From assembly GCA_900552095.1 (NCBI GenBank), contig URYM01000052.1:1-9617 (forward strand): a stretch of DNA of 9,617 bases. The letters run 5' to 3'. The notes beneath the pieces were generated by a model. That model had not been told where the DNA came from. It made no database searches and worked only from the letters and a program-made list of their open reading frames with translations. Of this stretch, positions 1 through 7,588 are shown one piece after another; positions within the stretch are counted from its first letter, which is position 1; each line of letters begins with the position of its first letter. The translations under genes and the position numbers were made by a program. This DNA comes from an uncultured Blautia sp. (GTDB lineage: Bacteria; Bacillota; Clostridia; Lachnospirales; Lachnospiraceae).

Positions 1-41
1 GCGTAAGATCGTAGGCAGCGTCAGATGTGTATAAGAGACAG
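1..41 (+). other. Nextera adapter with i5 index (non-biological)
   Basis: Bases 23-41 read AGATGTGTATAAGAGACAG, the Tn5 mosaic end used in Nextera libraries. Bases 9-22 match the Read 1 adapter stem TCGTCGGCAGCGTC with one difference (A instead of C at 13). Bases 1-8, GCGTAAGA, equal the i5 index I know as S517. This is library sequence and not genome. An open frame starting at base 25 begins with the tell-tale peptide MCIRDS, which is the translated mosaic end, so it should not be annotated as a protein. Confidence 0.98.
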
Positions 42-1086
42 TCTCTATACCGGTAACCGTCATCGCCTGCAATTTTCCCTCGTCCCGTATCTGGGTTCTG
101 GCAAGATCGACCCGCTTTCTGCTCACATATCCGGCCAGGATCAGCTGAAGCGCCACTGTCAGAAGGCCTATCACGGTAAGCGGCACACTGTAGGGCAGCA
201 TAACGGCCACATAGGAAAGCGCAAGCAAAAAGTGGATCACCACCGGAGCCAGACAGGATACCAGAATCTCTGCCACCTCTTCATTTTCTTTCTGCCGGAT
301 CGCCAGATCTCCCGCCATTCTCTGAGAAAAGAACTCCATCGGAAGACGCAGAATATGCCACATAAACTGCGCCTGCGATACCATGGAAAGTTTTCCTTTT
401 ACTTTCGTCAGATACCTGCTGCTGAGCGTATGCGCAGTCAGCTGAAACAGTGCCAGCAGAAAAATCGCCTGGATCAGGCTGCTCATCCAGCCCCCGCTGT
501 TTTCCGGCAAGATCAGGTCTATAAAAATCCGCCCTAAAAGCAGGGCGGCAATCTCCCCCAGAGCTGTCAGCAGACTGGCTGCCATCACAAAAATAAGTCC
601 GCTGCCTGAACTGCCCAGACGGCTTTTTATAAATTTCCAAATACTCTCCCGGCTGCCCTCTCTTACAAAATCTTCTCTCGGTGTACAGGCCAGGCAAATC
701 CCGGTAAAAGACTGTTCCAACTCTTCCATAGTAATCTGAATTTTTCCCTGCGCCGGATCATTTATGACAGCCTTATCCCCACGAAAGCCCTCCAGCACCA
801 CAAAATGATTAAAATTCCAGTGCAGGATCAGGGGGGCGTCTGATTTCTTTAAAAACTCTGCCTGACACCGGTATGCTTTTGCCTCCATCCCATAGCTTCT
901 TGCTGCCCGGATGATATTTTTCGCATTGCTGCCATCCCGGGAAACGCCGCAGTCTCTTCGCACCTGCTCCAGGGGAATCCATTTTTTATAATAAGCCAGA
1001 ACCATACAAAGACTGGCTGCTCCACACTCCAGCGCCTCCATCTGAAGGATCACCGGAACGCGGCCTCTGCTTTTTTTCTTCCGCAT
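42..1086 (-). CDS. NHLM-type bacteriocin exporter: C39 peptidase/ABC permease, 3'-truncated
   Basis: I read one uninterrupted minus-strand frame of 348 codons from ATG at 1086 to the contig edge. Residues 1-130 or so form a peptidase C39 domain: QMEALECGAASL with catalytic Cys21, HWNFNHFVVLEG with His94, and INDPAQG with Asp110. Such domains cut the leader peptide after a double-glycine-type site during export. Hydrophobic stretches at about 163-192, 203-222, 273-296 and 299-320 are the first part of an ABC exporter membrane domain. The frame ends at GKLQAMTVTGIE, a place that in the family lies before the nucleotide-binding domain, so the ATPase half (Walker A/B, signature) is missing because the contig ends, not through mutation. 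Family members are about 700 residues or more. A GGAG ribosome site (1096-1093) sits inside the last codons of the upstream secretion gene, and only 3 bases separate that stop from this ATG, so the two are probably translationally coupled. The NHLM assignment is from remembered family resemblance, supported by the partner gene. Confidence 0.88.
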
Positions 1087-1089
1087 CTT

Positions 1090-1611
1090 TTACTCCAATA
1101 TAAACTGAACCGGTTTTACTTCCGAAGTCACAATCACCAGATCTACCATTGTCTGAGCCTGCAGATCTATTTTTTCCTTCGGCGTAATAGTCACCTGATA
1201 GACGTAATCCCAGCGAATCAGGCGATCCTGCAGCCAGTCGCCGACAAGAAAAGCCGCGGCCTCTTCTCTGGAATAGGGATAGGCGCTCACGTTCGTAACC
1301 TGCCCGAATGCGGAGACACCTTTCTCCCCTATTCTGCTGATGGCAGTCCTACAGCCTTCCAGGCCATCCACTTCCGTTTCCGCCGGAAGATAACAGGAAA
1401 TCTGTCCATTTTCCTCCACAATCCCCTGTATCTCTATCGTTTTTGAAATCGTACCGGTAAATCCCCATACCAGTACTCCCGCTGCCAGAAAAAGCAACGC
1501 TGCCAGCACGATCCATGCTCCCGGATCAGCTACCCGTATATATCGATCCAGCCGCTCCGGCGAGGTGATCCGTTCCAGCTGTTCTTCCCGAAAAAGACGT
1601 TTCTTCATCAT
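1090..1611 (-). CDS. Short HlyD-like secretion protein of an NHLM-type exporter
   Basis: This encodes a 173-residue membrane protein resembling the N terminus of NHLM bacteriocin system secretion proteins (HlyD/membrane-fusion type). The sequence shows a basic cytoplasmic start with FREEQLERITSPERLDRYIRV, one membrane helix at about 31-52 (GAWIVLAALLFLAAGVLVWG), and a beta-rich extracytoplasmic part with IQGIVEENGQISCYLPA and VYQVTITPKEKIDLQAQTMVDLVI. HlyD-type adaptors usually exceed 250-400 residues and carry a coiled-coil hairpin. Here the chain runs from the first strands straight to the membrane-proximal barrel-like part, so the hairpin is absent. It probably assists the C39 exporter encoded 3 bases downstream. 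Two ATGs lie in tandem (1611 and 1608). The G-rich ribosome site at 1620-1615 is better spaced for the second, which would give 172 residues. The frame is intact, so this is a compact variant and not an obvious pseudogene. Confidence 0.82.
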   Translation of the reverse strand: MMKKRLFREEQLERITSPERLDRYIRVADPGAWIVLAALLFLAAGVLVWGFTGTISKTIEIQGIVEENGQISCYLPAETEVDGLEGCRTAISRIGEKGVSAFGQVTNVSAYPYSREEAAAFLVGDWLQDRLIRWDYVYQVTITPKEKIDLQAQTMVDLVIVTSEVKPVQFILE

Positions 1612-1636
1612 TTTCCCCCCTGGTTATACTGCCTTT

Positions 1637-1665
1637 ATTTTATTTTTTCTCCTTCCCAACTGCAA
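1637..1665 (-). promoter_or_regulatory. Candidate promoter of the exporter operon
   Basis: On the minus strand TTGCAG (1665-1660) and TAAAAT (1642-1637) are separated by 17 bases, which fits a sigma-A promoter with a likely start near 1630. That leaves a leader of about 19 bases before the secretion gene. The -35 hexamer overlaps the most degenerate of three phased repeats. The weak -35 suits an activator-dependent promoter. Read by eye only. Confidence 0.5.
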
Positions 1666-1707
1666 TGATTCTGTCCCAACTCAAACAAAATACGGCGCAA
1701 CTCAAAC
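1657..1707. repeat. Three phased direct repeats, candidate response-regulator operator
   Basis: CAACTCAAAC occurs perfectly at 1677-1686 and 1698-1707, starts 21 bases apart, and a degenerate copy CAACTGCAAT lies at 1657-1666, 20 bases before the first. On the minus strand the unit reads GTTTGAGTTG. Two roughly 9-10 base direct repeats about two helical turns apart are the known layout of sites for LytTR regulators such as AgrA and ComE, and a LytTR regulator is encoded next door. The two perfect copies are about equally far from both divergent promoters. Assignment of the binding protein is inference. Confidence 0.6.
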
Positions 1708-1716
1708 TTTCCTCAA

Positions 1717-1745
1717 TTGCAATTTTCAAACTTGTTTACTATAAT
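1717..1745 (+). promoter_or_regulatory. Candidate promoter of the response-regulator gene
   Basis: TTGCAA (1717-1722) and a perfect TATAAT (1740-1745) are spaced by 17 bases, with a likely start near 1752. The hexamer at 1717 is also the first possible in-frame TTG start codon of the regulator frame. Because that codon lies in the promoter, the real start must be further down. A perfect 10-base palindrome AATTGCAATT (1715-1724) overlaps the -35 element. Confidence 0.68.
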
Positions 1746-1791
1746 AGATTGCAGACATAAAACTTTTCAAAATTCAGAAAGGACTTACTTC

Positions 1792-2514
1792 GTGTTATAC
1801 CACATTGCTGTCTGTGACGATGATGAATTGTTTACAGAAAAATTCAAAAACCAGCTGTTACAGGCTGTTCCCGGACTGAATGTCCAGGTCTCTGTCCACA
1901 TTTTTCACGATACTGTTTCGCTTATGGAAGAACTTTTGAATGGTATCTGTTTTGATCTGATTTTTCTTGATATTTACATTAAAAATGAAAATGGATATGA
2001 ATTTGCCCGTCAGCTGCGCAAACGCGGCATCACGTCGGATCTGATTTTTATCACCATAACCTCTGATTATGCGGTGGCTGGCTATGAAGTCTCTCCTCTT
2101 CTCTATCTGATCAAACCAGTCACACAGGAAAAACTGACACAGGCACTTACTTTCTTTATACAAAAACATACTCCCCGCCACCTGTCCCTGCGTCTGAGCG
2201 GAGAACTTTTTTCCATAAATATTTCAGATATTCTCTATCTGGAAGTACAGGGACATACCGTTTCTTTTTATCTGATTTCCGGAAAAAAGCTGAAAAGCCG
2301 CCTGTCTCTGCGCAGCCTGGCCAGCAAACTTCCCTCGTCTCTTTTTGTCCAATCTCATCAGAGTTATATCGTCAATCTGGATCACATTGAATCCATCACT
2401 CGATATCACCTGATGCTAAGCAATAAACAGATCCTGCCCATCAGCCAGTCCCGTTATCTGGAGCTGCAGAAACAGTTTTTAAATTATTCCAGCCATCAAA
2501 AAATCTGGGTGTGA
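1792..2514 (+). CDS. LytTR-family response regulator (AgrA/ComE-like)
   Basis: This is a 240-residue two-component transcription regulator. Residues 1-120 or so form a receiver domain: acidic pocket CDDDE (Asp9, Asp10), phosphorylation site LIFLDIYIKNENGYE with Asp60, a conserved Thr in LIFITIT (Thr88), and Lys108 in LIKPV. Residues about 133-235 form a LytTR DNA-binding domain (ISDILYLEVQGHTVSFYL, LPSSLFVQSHQSYIVNLDHIESI). I chose GTG at 1792: it follows AAAGGA (1778-1783) by 8 bases and gives the usual family start LYHIAVCDDD. An upstream TTG at 1717 would add 25 unlike residues and lies inside the promoter. The gene is divergent from the exporter genes, convergent with a GHKL histidine kinase, and ends in a shared terminator. 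Its likely partner is that kinase, and its likely target is the repeat cluster at 1657-1707. Family assignment is firm; partner and target are inferred from position. Confidence 0.93.
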   Translation: MLYHIAVCDDDELFTEKFKNQLLQAVPGLNVQVSVHIFHDTVSLMEELLNGICFDLIFLDIYIKNENGYEFARQLRKRGITSDLIFITITSDYAVAGYEVSPLLYLIKPVTQEKLTQALTFFIQKHTPRHLSLRLSGELFSINISDILYLEVQGHTVSFYLISGKKLKSRLSLRSLASKLPSSLFVQSHQSYIVNLDHIESITRYHLMLSNKQILPISQSRYLELQKQFLNYSSHQKIWV

Positions 2515-2537
2515 CTTTTCTCACACCCAGATTTTTT
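2498..2537. terminator. Bidirectional intrinsic terminator shared by regulator and kinase genes
   Basis: Bases 2498-2514 and 2521-2537 form a perfect 17-bp inverted repeat around the 6-base loop CTTTTC. The GC-rich core TCTGGGTGTGA is flanked by six A on the left and six T on the right, so each strand ends the hairpin in a U run. The stem contains the TGA stop of the plus-strand regulator (2512-2514) and overlaps the TAA stop of the minus-strand kinase (2538-2536). It also serves as the first visible terminator for the chaperone-kinase transcript. Confidence 0.92.
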
Positions 2538-4338
2538 AATCCTGCACTGATATTTCTTCTTCCGGAAGACATAGATTTGTCCGAACTGTAAAACTTTCCG
2601 CTTCTCTGATCATCTCCAGAATTCCGGAATACTTTTCTGCCACATCTTTCATCACAGTCAGTCCAAATCCATGGTTTCTCTTATCCTTTTTCTTTGTTTT
2701 CTCTGTTTCCGCCTCTTTTTCCTTCTCGGAATCCACACTATTTTTACAAGAAATAAACAAAAAACTTTTTCTTTTAAAAATTTTCAGTTCAATATATGTT
2801 TTATCCCTCTTCTTCATCCGAAGGCAGGCCTCCAGTGCATTTTCCAGCATATTGGATAAAAGCATGCTTAAATCCACCGGGTCGATCTGCAGGTTCACCG
2901 GCACATGGATCTGACAATGCACAGAAACACCATTCTCCCTGGCCTGATTCAGCGGAAATCCCACAATAGAATTAATTTCCACATTCTGACTGTAAGTCTG
3001 TCCGGATCTCTTTTCTGTCTCTGTCAGAACTGACTGAATATACCCTTCTGCCCTCTCTTTCTCACCTGCCCGTGTCAGTTCATAAAGGGTCTGCATATGA
3101 TGGCGCATTTCATGATTTCTCCGGCGGGACTCCTCGTCCGCCTGCAGAATCAGCGCATAATTATCTCTGGCAAAACGCCCCCGCTCCAAAAGAGCCGCCA
3201 CCCGCTGCTGTTCCTGCCCTCTCCAGGTAAAAAATTGGGTCAGCGTCAGCAGCGTAATCACATAAACAACCAAAGACGCTCCCAAGCGAACCGCAGGCAC
3301 ATAATTGCCCGCCCGCACAGAGGCAATCACCGTTTGAGGATAGGAGAAAATCCCTCCTGCCAATTCTGTAGAATTTTGCATTGCTGTAAAGAAAAAAGCA
3401 AACAGGAAGAAAACTGAAAGCTGCACCAACGGCACTTTCCGCCCCCGCTTTTTCCGATCCTGAATATATAAAACCAGAAGAAAGACCGCATAACAGGATA
3501 AAAAGCCTGCTCCCCAAAACTCAGATTCCCACGCACCGCCCGGCAGGATCTTTTTATTTACCCAGTCATAAAATCCACTGTAATATCCCACCGGCGAACG
3601 ATACACATTATCCAAAAATAGAAGAATGTAAAATACAAAAAGAGCCGCCAGACTTCCCAAACTAAAATTATGGCGCAAAGACTCCGCCATGCAGAGCCCT
3701 ATTCCCAGCACAAGCGCTGCCCAGCCGGCCAGTTTCAAAACAGGATAGACCATCCCTGCCGCATTCGCTGCCAGGACAGTCGTAGGATTCTGCAGCATCA
3801 GATACGGAAGATAACAGGATTCACTTTCCTCCGGATAATAAGAAAAAACCTCCAGCATCTTCCCCTGATAATCTTCCGGCAGACTGAATACTATACTGCG
3901 CCATGGGCGAAGATTTTCCACTTCTTCCGGATTGATCAGATAACCATTCTCATCTCTCTCCGGATTGGAAAAATCACTGTAAAGCCTTTCCCCGTCCAGA
4001 AAAACCTCTCCACCGCACCCTGTAAAATCAATCTTTAAACTGGCTCCCTCCAGATCTTCCGTCATAACCCTGCTCTGCTTTACCACCTCATAAGTTCCGT
4101 CTCCCAGAATAAAATCATATTCACTGCTGTACTGTGGCTCTTCCCTGCTTATTTCCCCGTTCCGGGTTCTGATTTCATAACTCCAGCCGAGACTTTCACT
4201 TTTTCTGTCGCTCAAAACAATATCCTGAAACTCTGTCCTACTTACAGCCCAGAAAACTCCCAGGATCAAAAACAGGGCTGCCGCACAAAGCAGCAGCCCA
4301 ATCCATTTCTTTTTCTTCTTTCTTTTCTTATCCGTCAC
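2536..4338 (-). CDS. Membrane sensor histidine kinase, GHKL (AgrC-like catalytic) type
   Basis: This encodes a 600-residue two-component sensor. After a lysine-rich start there is a membrane helix (12-32), then about 160 extracytoplasmic residues (35-195) with a beta-sandwich look (KIDFTGCGGEVFLDGERLYS, LPEDYQGKMLEVFSYYP) resembling the ligand-binding part of 7TMR-DISM-like sensors. Further membrane helices lie at about 196-217, 226-245, 274-292, 302-320 and 348-371, with a possible extra one near 329-343. The cytoplasmic part has the phosphoacceptor region RNHEMRHHMQTL (His409 likely), NVEINSIVGFPLNQARENG, N-box NMLENALEA (Asn500) and G-box NHGFGLTVMKDV (Gly557, Gly559). A lysine/glutamate-rich stretch at 534-556 lengthens the ATP lid. 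The start is GTG at 4338 with GGGAAG just upstream, 12 bases after the dnaJ stop. The gene is convergent with the LytTR regulator, its probable partner. The large ectodomain differs from AgrC, so a cyclic-peptide ligand should not be assumed. Confidence 0.9.
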   Translation of the reverse strand: MTDKKRKKKKKWIGLLLCAAALFLILGVFWAVSRTEFQDIVLSDRKSESLGWSYEIRTRNGEISREEPQYSSEYDFILGDGTYEVVKQSRVMTEDLEGASLKIDFTGCGGEVFLDGERLYSDFSNPERDENGYLINPEEVENLRPWRSIVFSLPEDYQGKMLEVFSYYPEESESCYLPYLMLQNPTTVLAANAAGMVYPVLKLAGWAALVLGIGLCMAESLRHNFSLGSLAALFVFYILLFLDNVYRSPVGYYSGFYDWVNKKILPGGAWESEFWGAGFLSCYAVFLLVLYIQDRKKRGRKVPLVQLSVFFLFAFFFTAMQNSTELAGGIFSYPQTVIASVRAGNYVPAVRLGASLVVYVITLLTLTQFFTWRGQEQQRVAALLERGRFARDNYALILQADEESRRRNHEMRHHMQTLYELTRAGEKERAEGYIQSVLTETEKRSGQTYSQNVEINSIVGFPLNQARENGVSVHCQIHVPVNLQIDPVDLSMLLSNMLENALEACLRMKKRDKTYIELKIFKRKSFLFISCKNSVDSEKEKEAETEKTKKKDKRNHGFGLTVMKDVAEKYSGILEMIREAESFTVRTNLCLPEEEISVQD

Positions 4339-4350
4339 GTTCTTCCCACA

Positions 4351-5550
4351 CTACTCTTCTTTATCTTCAAAAGCTTCTTTTACTTTATCCATAAAGCTCT
4401 TTTTCTTCTCACTTTTCTTTCCTTCGCCTCTGGCTCCCAGTGAATTTCCGCTGGCCATATCGAAGTCACGCAGCGCCTCTTTGGCTTCCTCGGAAAGCCG
4501 GGTCGGAACCTGCACCACCAGAGTCACATAATGATCCCCCCGCACATTTTTGTTCCGAAGGGAGGGCACGCCTTTTCCTTTCAGGCGGATCTTGGTATCC
4601 GTCTGTGTCCCCGGTTTTACCTCATACTCTACTTCCCCGTCCACTGTTGTAATCCGGATCTTTCCGCCCAGAGCTGCCTGAGCAAAAGTAATGGGAGCTG
4701 TGGAAAATATGTTCATATCCTGACGCTGCAGCACAGGATGACGGGCCACCTGTACCTCCACCAGCAGATCGCCTCTGGGACCGCCGTTGGTTCCCGGCTC
4801 TCCCTTCTCCCGGATCCTGATACTCTGCCCGTTGTCAATACCGGCCGGCACAGATACCTGAATCTTCTTTCTGGAGGAGGTATATCCGGTTCCCCGGCAG
4901 TCCGGACATTTTTCTTTTATAATCTTTCCGGTTCCCTGGCAGTCCGGACACACGGTCACATTCTGCATCATCCCGAACATGGACTGCTGGGTATAGACGA
5001 TCTGTCCTTTTCCCTGACACTTGGGACAGGTCACCGGAGAAGTTCCCGGCTTCGCCCCCGTTCCGTTACAGCTCTTGCAGGGATCCTTCAAGTTCACTTC
5101 CAGCTCCTTCTCGCAGCCAAAAACTGCCTCCTGGAAGGTAATATGGATCACCGCCCGCAGGTTTGCGCCCTTCATAGGACCGTTATTCGCCCTTCCGGAC
5201 CGTCTTCCGCCGCCGAAGAGATCTCCGAAAATGTCTCCGAAAATATCTCCCATATCCTGTCCGGAGAAATCAAATCCTCCGAAACCGCCAAAACCGCCGG
5301 CTCCTGCACCGCCGCCGTTCTCAAATGCCGCGTGGCCGTACTGGTCATACATTTTCCGCTTTTCCGGATCACTTAAAATACCGTAGGCTTCCGTGGCTTC
5401 CTTAAATTTTTTCTCCGCCTCTTTATCTCCCGGATTAATATCAGGATGGTACTTCTTTGCCAGTTTCCGGTAAGCCTTTTTCAGAGTTGCCTCATCTGCT
5501 CCCCGGTCAACACCGAGCACCTCATAATAATCACGCTTATTCTCAGCCAT
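4351..5550 (-). CDS. dnaJ: Chaperone protein DnaJ (Hsp40)
   Basis: This 399-residue type I Hsp40 delivers unfolded substrates to DnaK and stimulates its ATPase. The J domain occupies residues 1-70 with the essential HPD at 35-37. A Gly/Phe-rich linker covers about 78-115. The zinc domain has all four CxxCxGxG motifs (Cys158/161, 175/178, 201/204, 215/218), and the substrate-binding C-terminal domains run from about 225 to 350. A lysine-rich tail ends the protein. Start ATG at 5550 is preceded by AAAGGTG. It lies 98 bases after dnaK and is followed after 12 bases by the histidine kinase gene, with no terminator between. No unusual residues seen. Confidence 0.98.
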   Translation of the reverse strand: MAENKRDYYEVLGVDRGADEATLKKAYRKLAKKYHPDINPGDKEAEKKFKEATEAYGILSDPEKRKMYDQYGHAAFENGGGAGAGGFGGFGGFDFSGQDMGDIFGDIFGDLFGGGRRSGRANNGPMKGANLRAVIHITFQEAVFGCEKELEVNLKDPCKSCNGTGAKPGTSPVTCPKCQGKGQIVYTQQSMFGMMQNVTVCPDCQGTGKIIKEKCPDCRGTGYTSSRKKIQVSVPAGIDNGQSIRIREKGEPGTNGGPRGDLLVEVQVARHPVLQRQDMNIFSTAPITFAQAALGGKIRITTVDGEVEYEVKPGTQTDTKIRLKGKGVPSLRNKNVRGDHYVTLVVQVPTRLSEEAKEALRDFDMASGNSLGARGEGKKSEKKKSFMDKVKEAFEDKEE

Positions 5551-5579
5551 AACTGTTCACCTTTTCTAAACTTGAGTTA

Positions 5580-5605
5580 GGACGGGGGAATCTCTTCCTC
5601 CGTCC
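5580..5605 (-). other. Intercistronic hairpin between dnaK and dnaJ
   Basis: In the minus-strand transcript GGACGGAGGA (5605-5596) can pair with TCCCCCGTCC (5589-5580) around a 6-base loop, ten positions with one mismatch. No U run follows (the next bases are TAACTCAAG), so it is not a standard intrinsic terminator. It may stabilise a processed end or tune dnaJ relative to dnaK. The rest of the 98-base gap holds the dnaJ ribosome site and nothing else I recognise. Confidence 0.55.
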
Positions 5606-5648
5606 CAACCTGGATTCTACAGGAACTGTATCAAAAAGTCAATTCCCC

Positions 5649-7532
5649 TTATACCTCTTTATAGTCAGCGTCTACTACATCATCGCCGTAACCTGCCTCA
5701 CCGGATGCGCCGGTTCCTGCTCCAGCGCCTCCCATGTCGGGGCCTGCGCCCTGAGCGCCCTGGGCAGCCTGTGCCTGCTCATACATTTTGGCGAACAGTT
5801 TCTGTGCGCTCTCCATCAGTTTTTCTTTTGCGGCCTTAATGTCAGCCACCTGGCTGTCCGTCAGCTCCGCATCCTTATTCTGCTCAAGCAGAGATTTCAG
5901 GGCGTTCAGATCTGCTTCCACAGCTGTCTTATCGTTGGAATCCAGCTTGTCGCCGGCCTCTTCCAGAGCTTTCTCTACCTGGAACACCATAGCGTCCGCA
6001 TCATTTCTGGTATCGATTGCCTCTTTTCTCTTCTTATCCTGAGCCTCAAACTCAGCTGCTTCCTTAACTGCCTTCTCAATCTCGGAATCAGACATATTGG
6101 AACCTGCAGTAATGGTGATGTGCTGCTCTTTTCCGGTTCCCAGATCTTTTGCAGATACATTTACAATGCCGTTTGCGTCGATATCAAAGGTTACTTCAAT
6201 CTGAGGAACTCCTCTTCTTGCCGGCGGGATTCCGTCCAGACGGAACTGTCCCAGAGACTTGTTATCCCTTGCAAACTGACGCTCGCCCTGTACCACATTG
6301 ATATCTACTGCAGTCTGATTATCTGCCGCCGTGGAGAATACCTGGCTCTTCTTGGTGGGGATCGTCGTATTACGCTCGATCAGGCGGGTTGCAATTCCTC
6401 CCATCGTCTCAATAGACAGAGACAGCGGAGTGACATCCAGAAGCAGGATATCGCCTGCGCCGGCATCTCCTGCCAGCTTGCCACCCTGGATGGAAGCACC
6501 CAATGCCACACACTCATCCGGGTTCAGGGATTTGCTGGGCTCATGTCCGGTCAGCTGTTTTACCTTATCCTGTACTGCCGGAATACGGGTAGATCCGCCT
6601 ACCAGCAGAACCTTGCTCAGCTCAGAAGCGGTCAGACCCGCATCAGACAGGGCACGGCGCACCGGCTCTGCAGTCAGCTCAACCAGTTCATGAGTCAGTT
6701 CATCAAATTTTGCCTTGGTCAGGTTCATATCAAAATGCTTCGGTCCCTCTGCCGTTGCAGTGATGAAGGGCAGGTTGATGTTGGTGGTAGTAGCGGAAGA
6801 AAGCTCTTTCTTCGCCTTCTCAGCCGCCTCTCTCAATCTCTGCATAGCCATTTTATCACCGGACAGATCCACACCCTCTGTTCTCTTGAACTCGGAAAGC
6901 ATATACTCGGTGATCTTCTGGTCGAAGTCATCGCCGCCCAGACGGTTGTTTCCTGCTGTGGAGAGAACCTCGATCACGCCGTCGCCGATCTCAATGATAG
7001 ATACATCAAAAGTACCGCCGCCCAGGTCATATACCATGATCTTCTGCTCATTTTCATTGTCCAGTCCATAAGCCAGAGCAGCTGCAGTGGGCTCGTTGAT
7101 AATACGTTTTACTTCCATACCGGCAATCTTTCCTGCATCCTTGGTTGCCTGACGCTGTGCGTCATTGAAATAAGCCGGAACAGTGATCACTGCCTCTGTT
7201 ACCTTCTCGCCCAGATAATTCTCTGCATCGCTTTTCAGTTTCTGCAGGATCATCGCGGAAATCTCCTGGGGAGAATATTTCTTGTCATCGATGGATACGC
7301 GGTAATCGCTTCCCATATGTCTCTTGATAGAAGAAATCGTTTTGTCTGCATTGGTAACAGCCTGGCGCTTCGCCGGCTCACCGACCAGTCTTTCCCCTGT
7401 CTTTGTAAATGCCACAACAGACGGTGTAGTTCTTGCTCCCTCTGCATTTGCGATAACAGTGGGTTTTCCACCTTCCATAACGGCCACACAGCTGTTGGTT
7501 GTTCCTAAATCAATACCGATAATTTTTCCCAT
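5649..7532 (-). CDS. dnaK: Chaperone protein DnaK (Hsp70)
   Basis: This encodes a 627-residue cytoplasmic ATP-driven chaperone. The nucleotide-binding domain shows IDLGTTNS (7-14), [12 protein letters not shown] (168-178) and [13 protein letters not shown] (308-320), the three Hsp70 signatures. The interdomain linker DILLLDV is at 361-367, followed by the substrate-binding beta domain, a helical lid and a flexible Gly/Ala-rich tail ending [10 protein letters not shown]. The region after IKRHMGSDY is short, fitting Gram-positive DnaK, which lacks an insertion found in proteobacterial proteins. Start ATG at 7532 follows a very strong AGGAGGAAAG site. It is the third gene of the hrcA operon, 56 bases after grpE. 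DnaJ and GrpE, encoded on either side, drive its ATP cycle. Confidence 0.99.
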   Translation of the reverse strand: MGKIIGIDLGTTNSCVAVMEGGKPTVIANAEGARTTPSVVAFTKTGERLVGEPAKRQAVTNADKTISSIKRHMGSDYRVSIDDKKYSPQEISAMILQKLKSDAENYLGEKVTEAVITVPAYFNDAQRQATKDAGKIAGMEVKRIINEPTAAALAYGLDNENEQKIMVYDLGGGTFDVSIIEIGDGVIEVLSTAGNNRLGGDDFDQKITEYMLSEFKRTEGVDLSGDKMAMQRLREAAEKAKKELSSATTTNINLPFITATAEGPKHFDMNLTKAKFDELTHELVELTAEPVRRALSDAGLTASELSKVLLVGGSTRIPAVQDKVKQLTGHEPSKSLNPDECVALGASIQGGKLAGDAGAGDILLLDVTPLSLSIETMGGIATRLIERNTTIPTKKSQVFSTAADNQTAVDINVVQGERQFARDNKSLGQFRLDGIPPARRGVPQIEVTFDIDANGIVNVSAKDLGTGKEQHITITAGSNMSDSEIEKAVKEAAEFEAQDKKRKEAIDTRNDADAMVFQVEKALEEAGDKLDSNDKTAVEADLNALKSLLEQNKDAELTDSQVADIKAAKEKLMESAQKLFAKMYEQAQAAQGAQGAGPDMGGAGAGTGASGEAGYGDDVVDADYKEV

Positions 7533-7588
7533 GATTCTTTCCTCCTGTTTTATTCAAAACTCTGTATTTAATACTTCTGATACTCTGT

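Noticed and set aside
25..537. Plus-strand open frame of 170 codons starting MCIRDS
   Set aside because: Its start codon lies in the Nextera mosaic end, and the rest is antisense to the well-supported C39/ABC exporter gene.
281..697. Minus-strand frame of 138 codons within the exporter gene
   Set aside because: Out-of-frame shadow. The exporter frame runs through the same bases with proper membrane helices and no stop.
1623..1628. TATAAC on the minus strand as -10 of the exporter operon
   Set aside because: No -35-like hexamer lies 16-18 bases upstream, and the start would fall in the ribosome binding site. TTGCAG/TAAAAT fits better.
1717..1791. Upstream TTG start extending the response regulator by 25 residues
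   Set aside because: TTG at 1717 is the -35 hexamer of the TATAAT promoter, and the extension does not resemble receiver N termini. GTG 1792 has a well-placed AAAGGA.
4531..5376. Plus-strand open frame (281 codons) opposite dnaJ
   Set aside because: Shadow of the dnaJ coding strand; no recognisable domain, and dnaJ is complete with all zinc motifs.
6120..7508. Long plus-strand open frame (462 codons) opposite dnaK
   Set aside because: It is antisense to dnaK, whose three Hsp70 signatures are intact. The translated product is rich in Cys, Ser, Arg and Leu with no domain pattern, and no ribosome site was evident.
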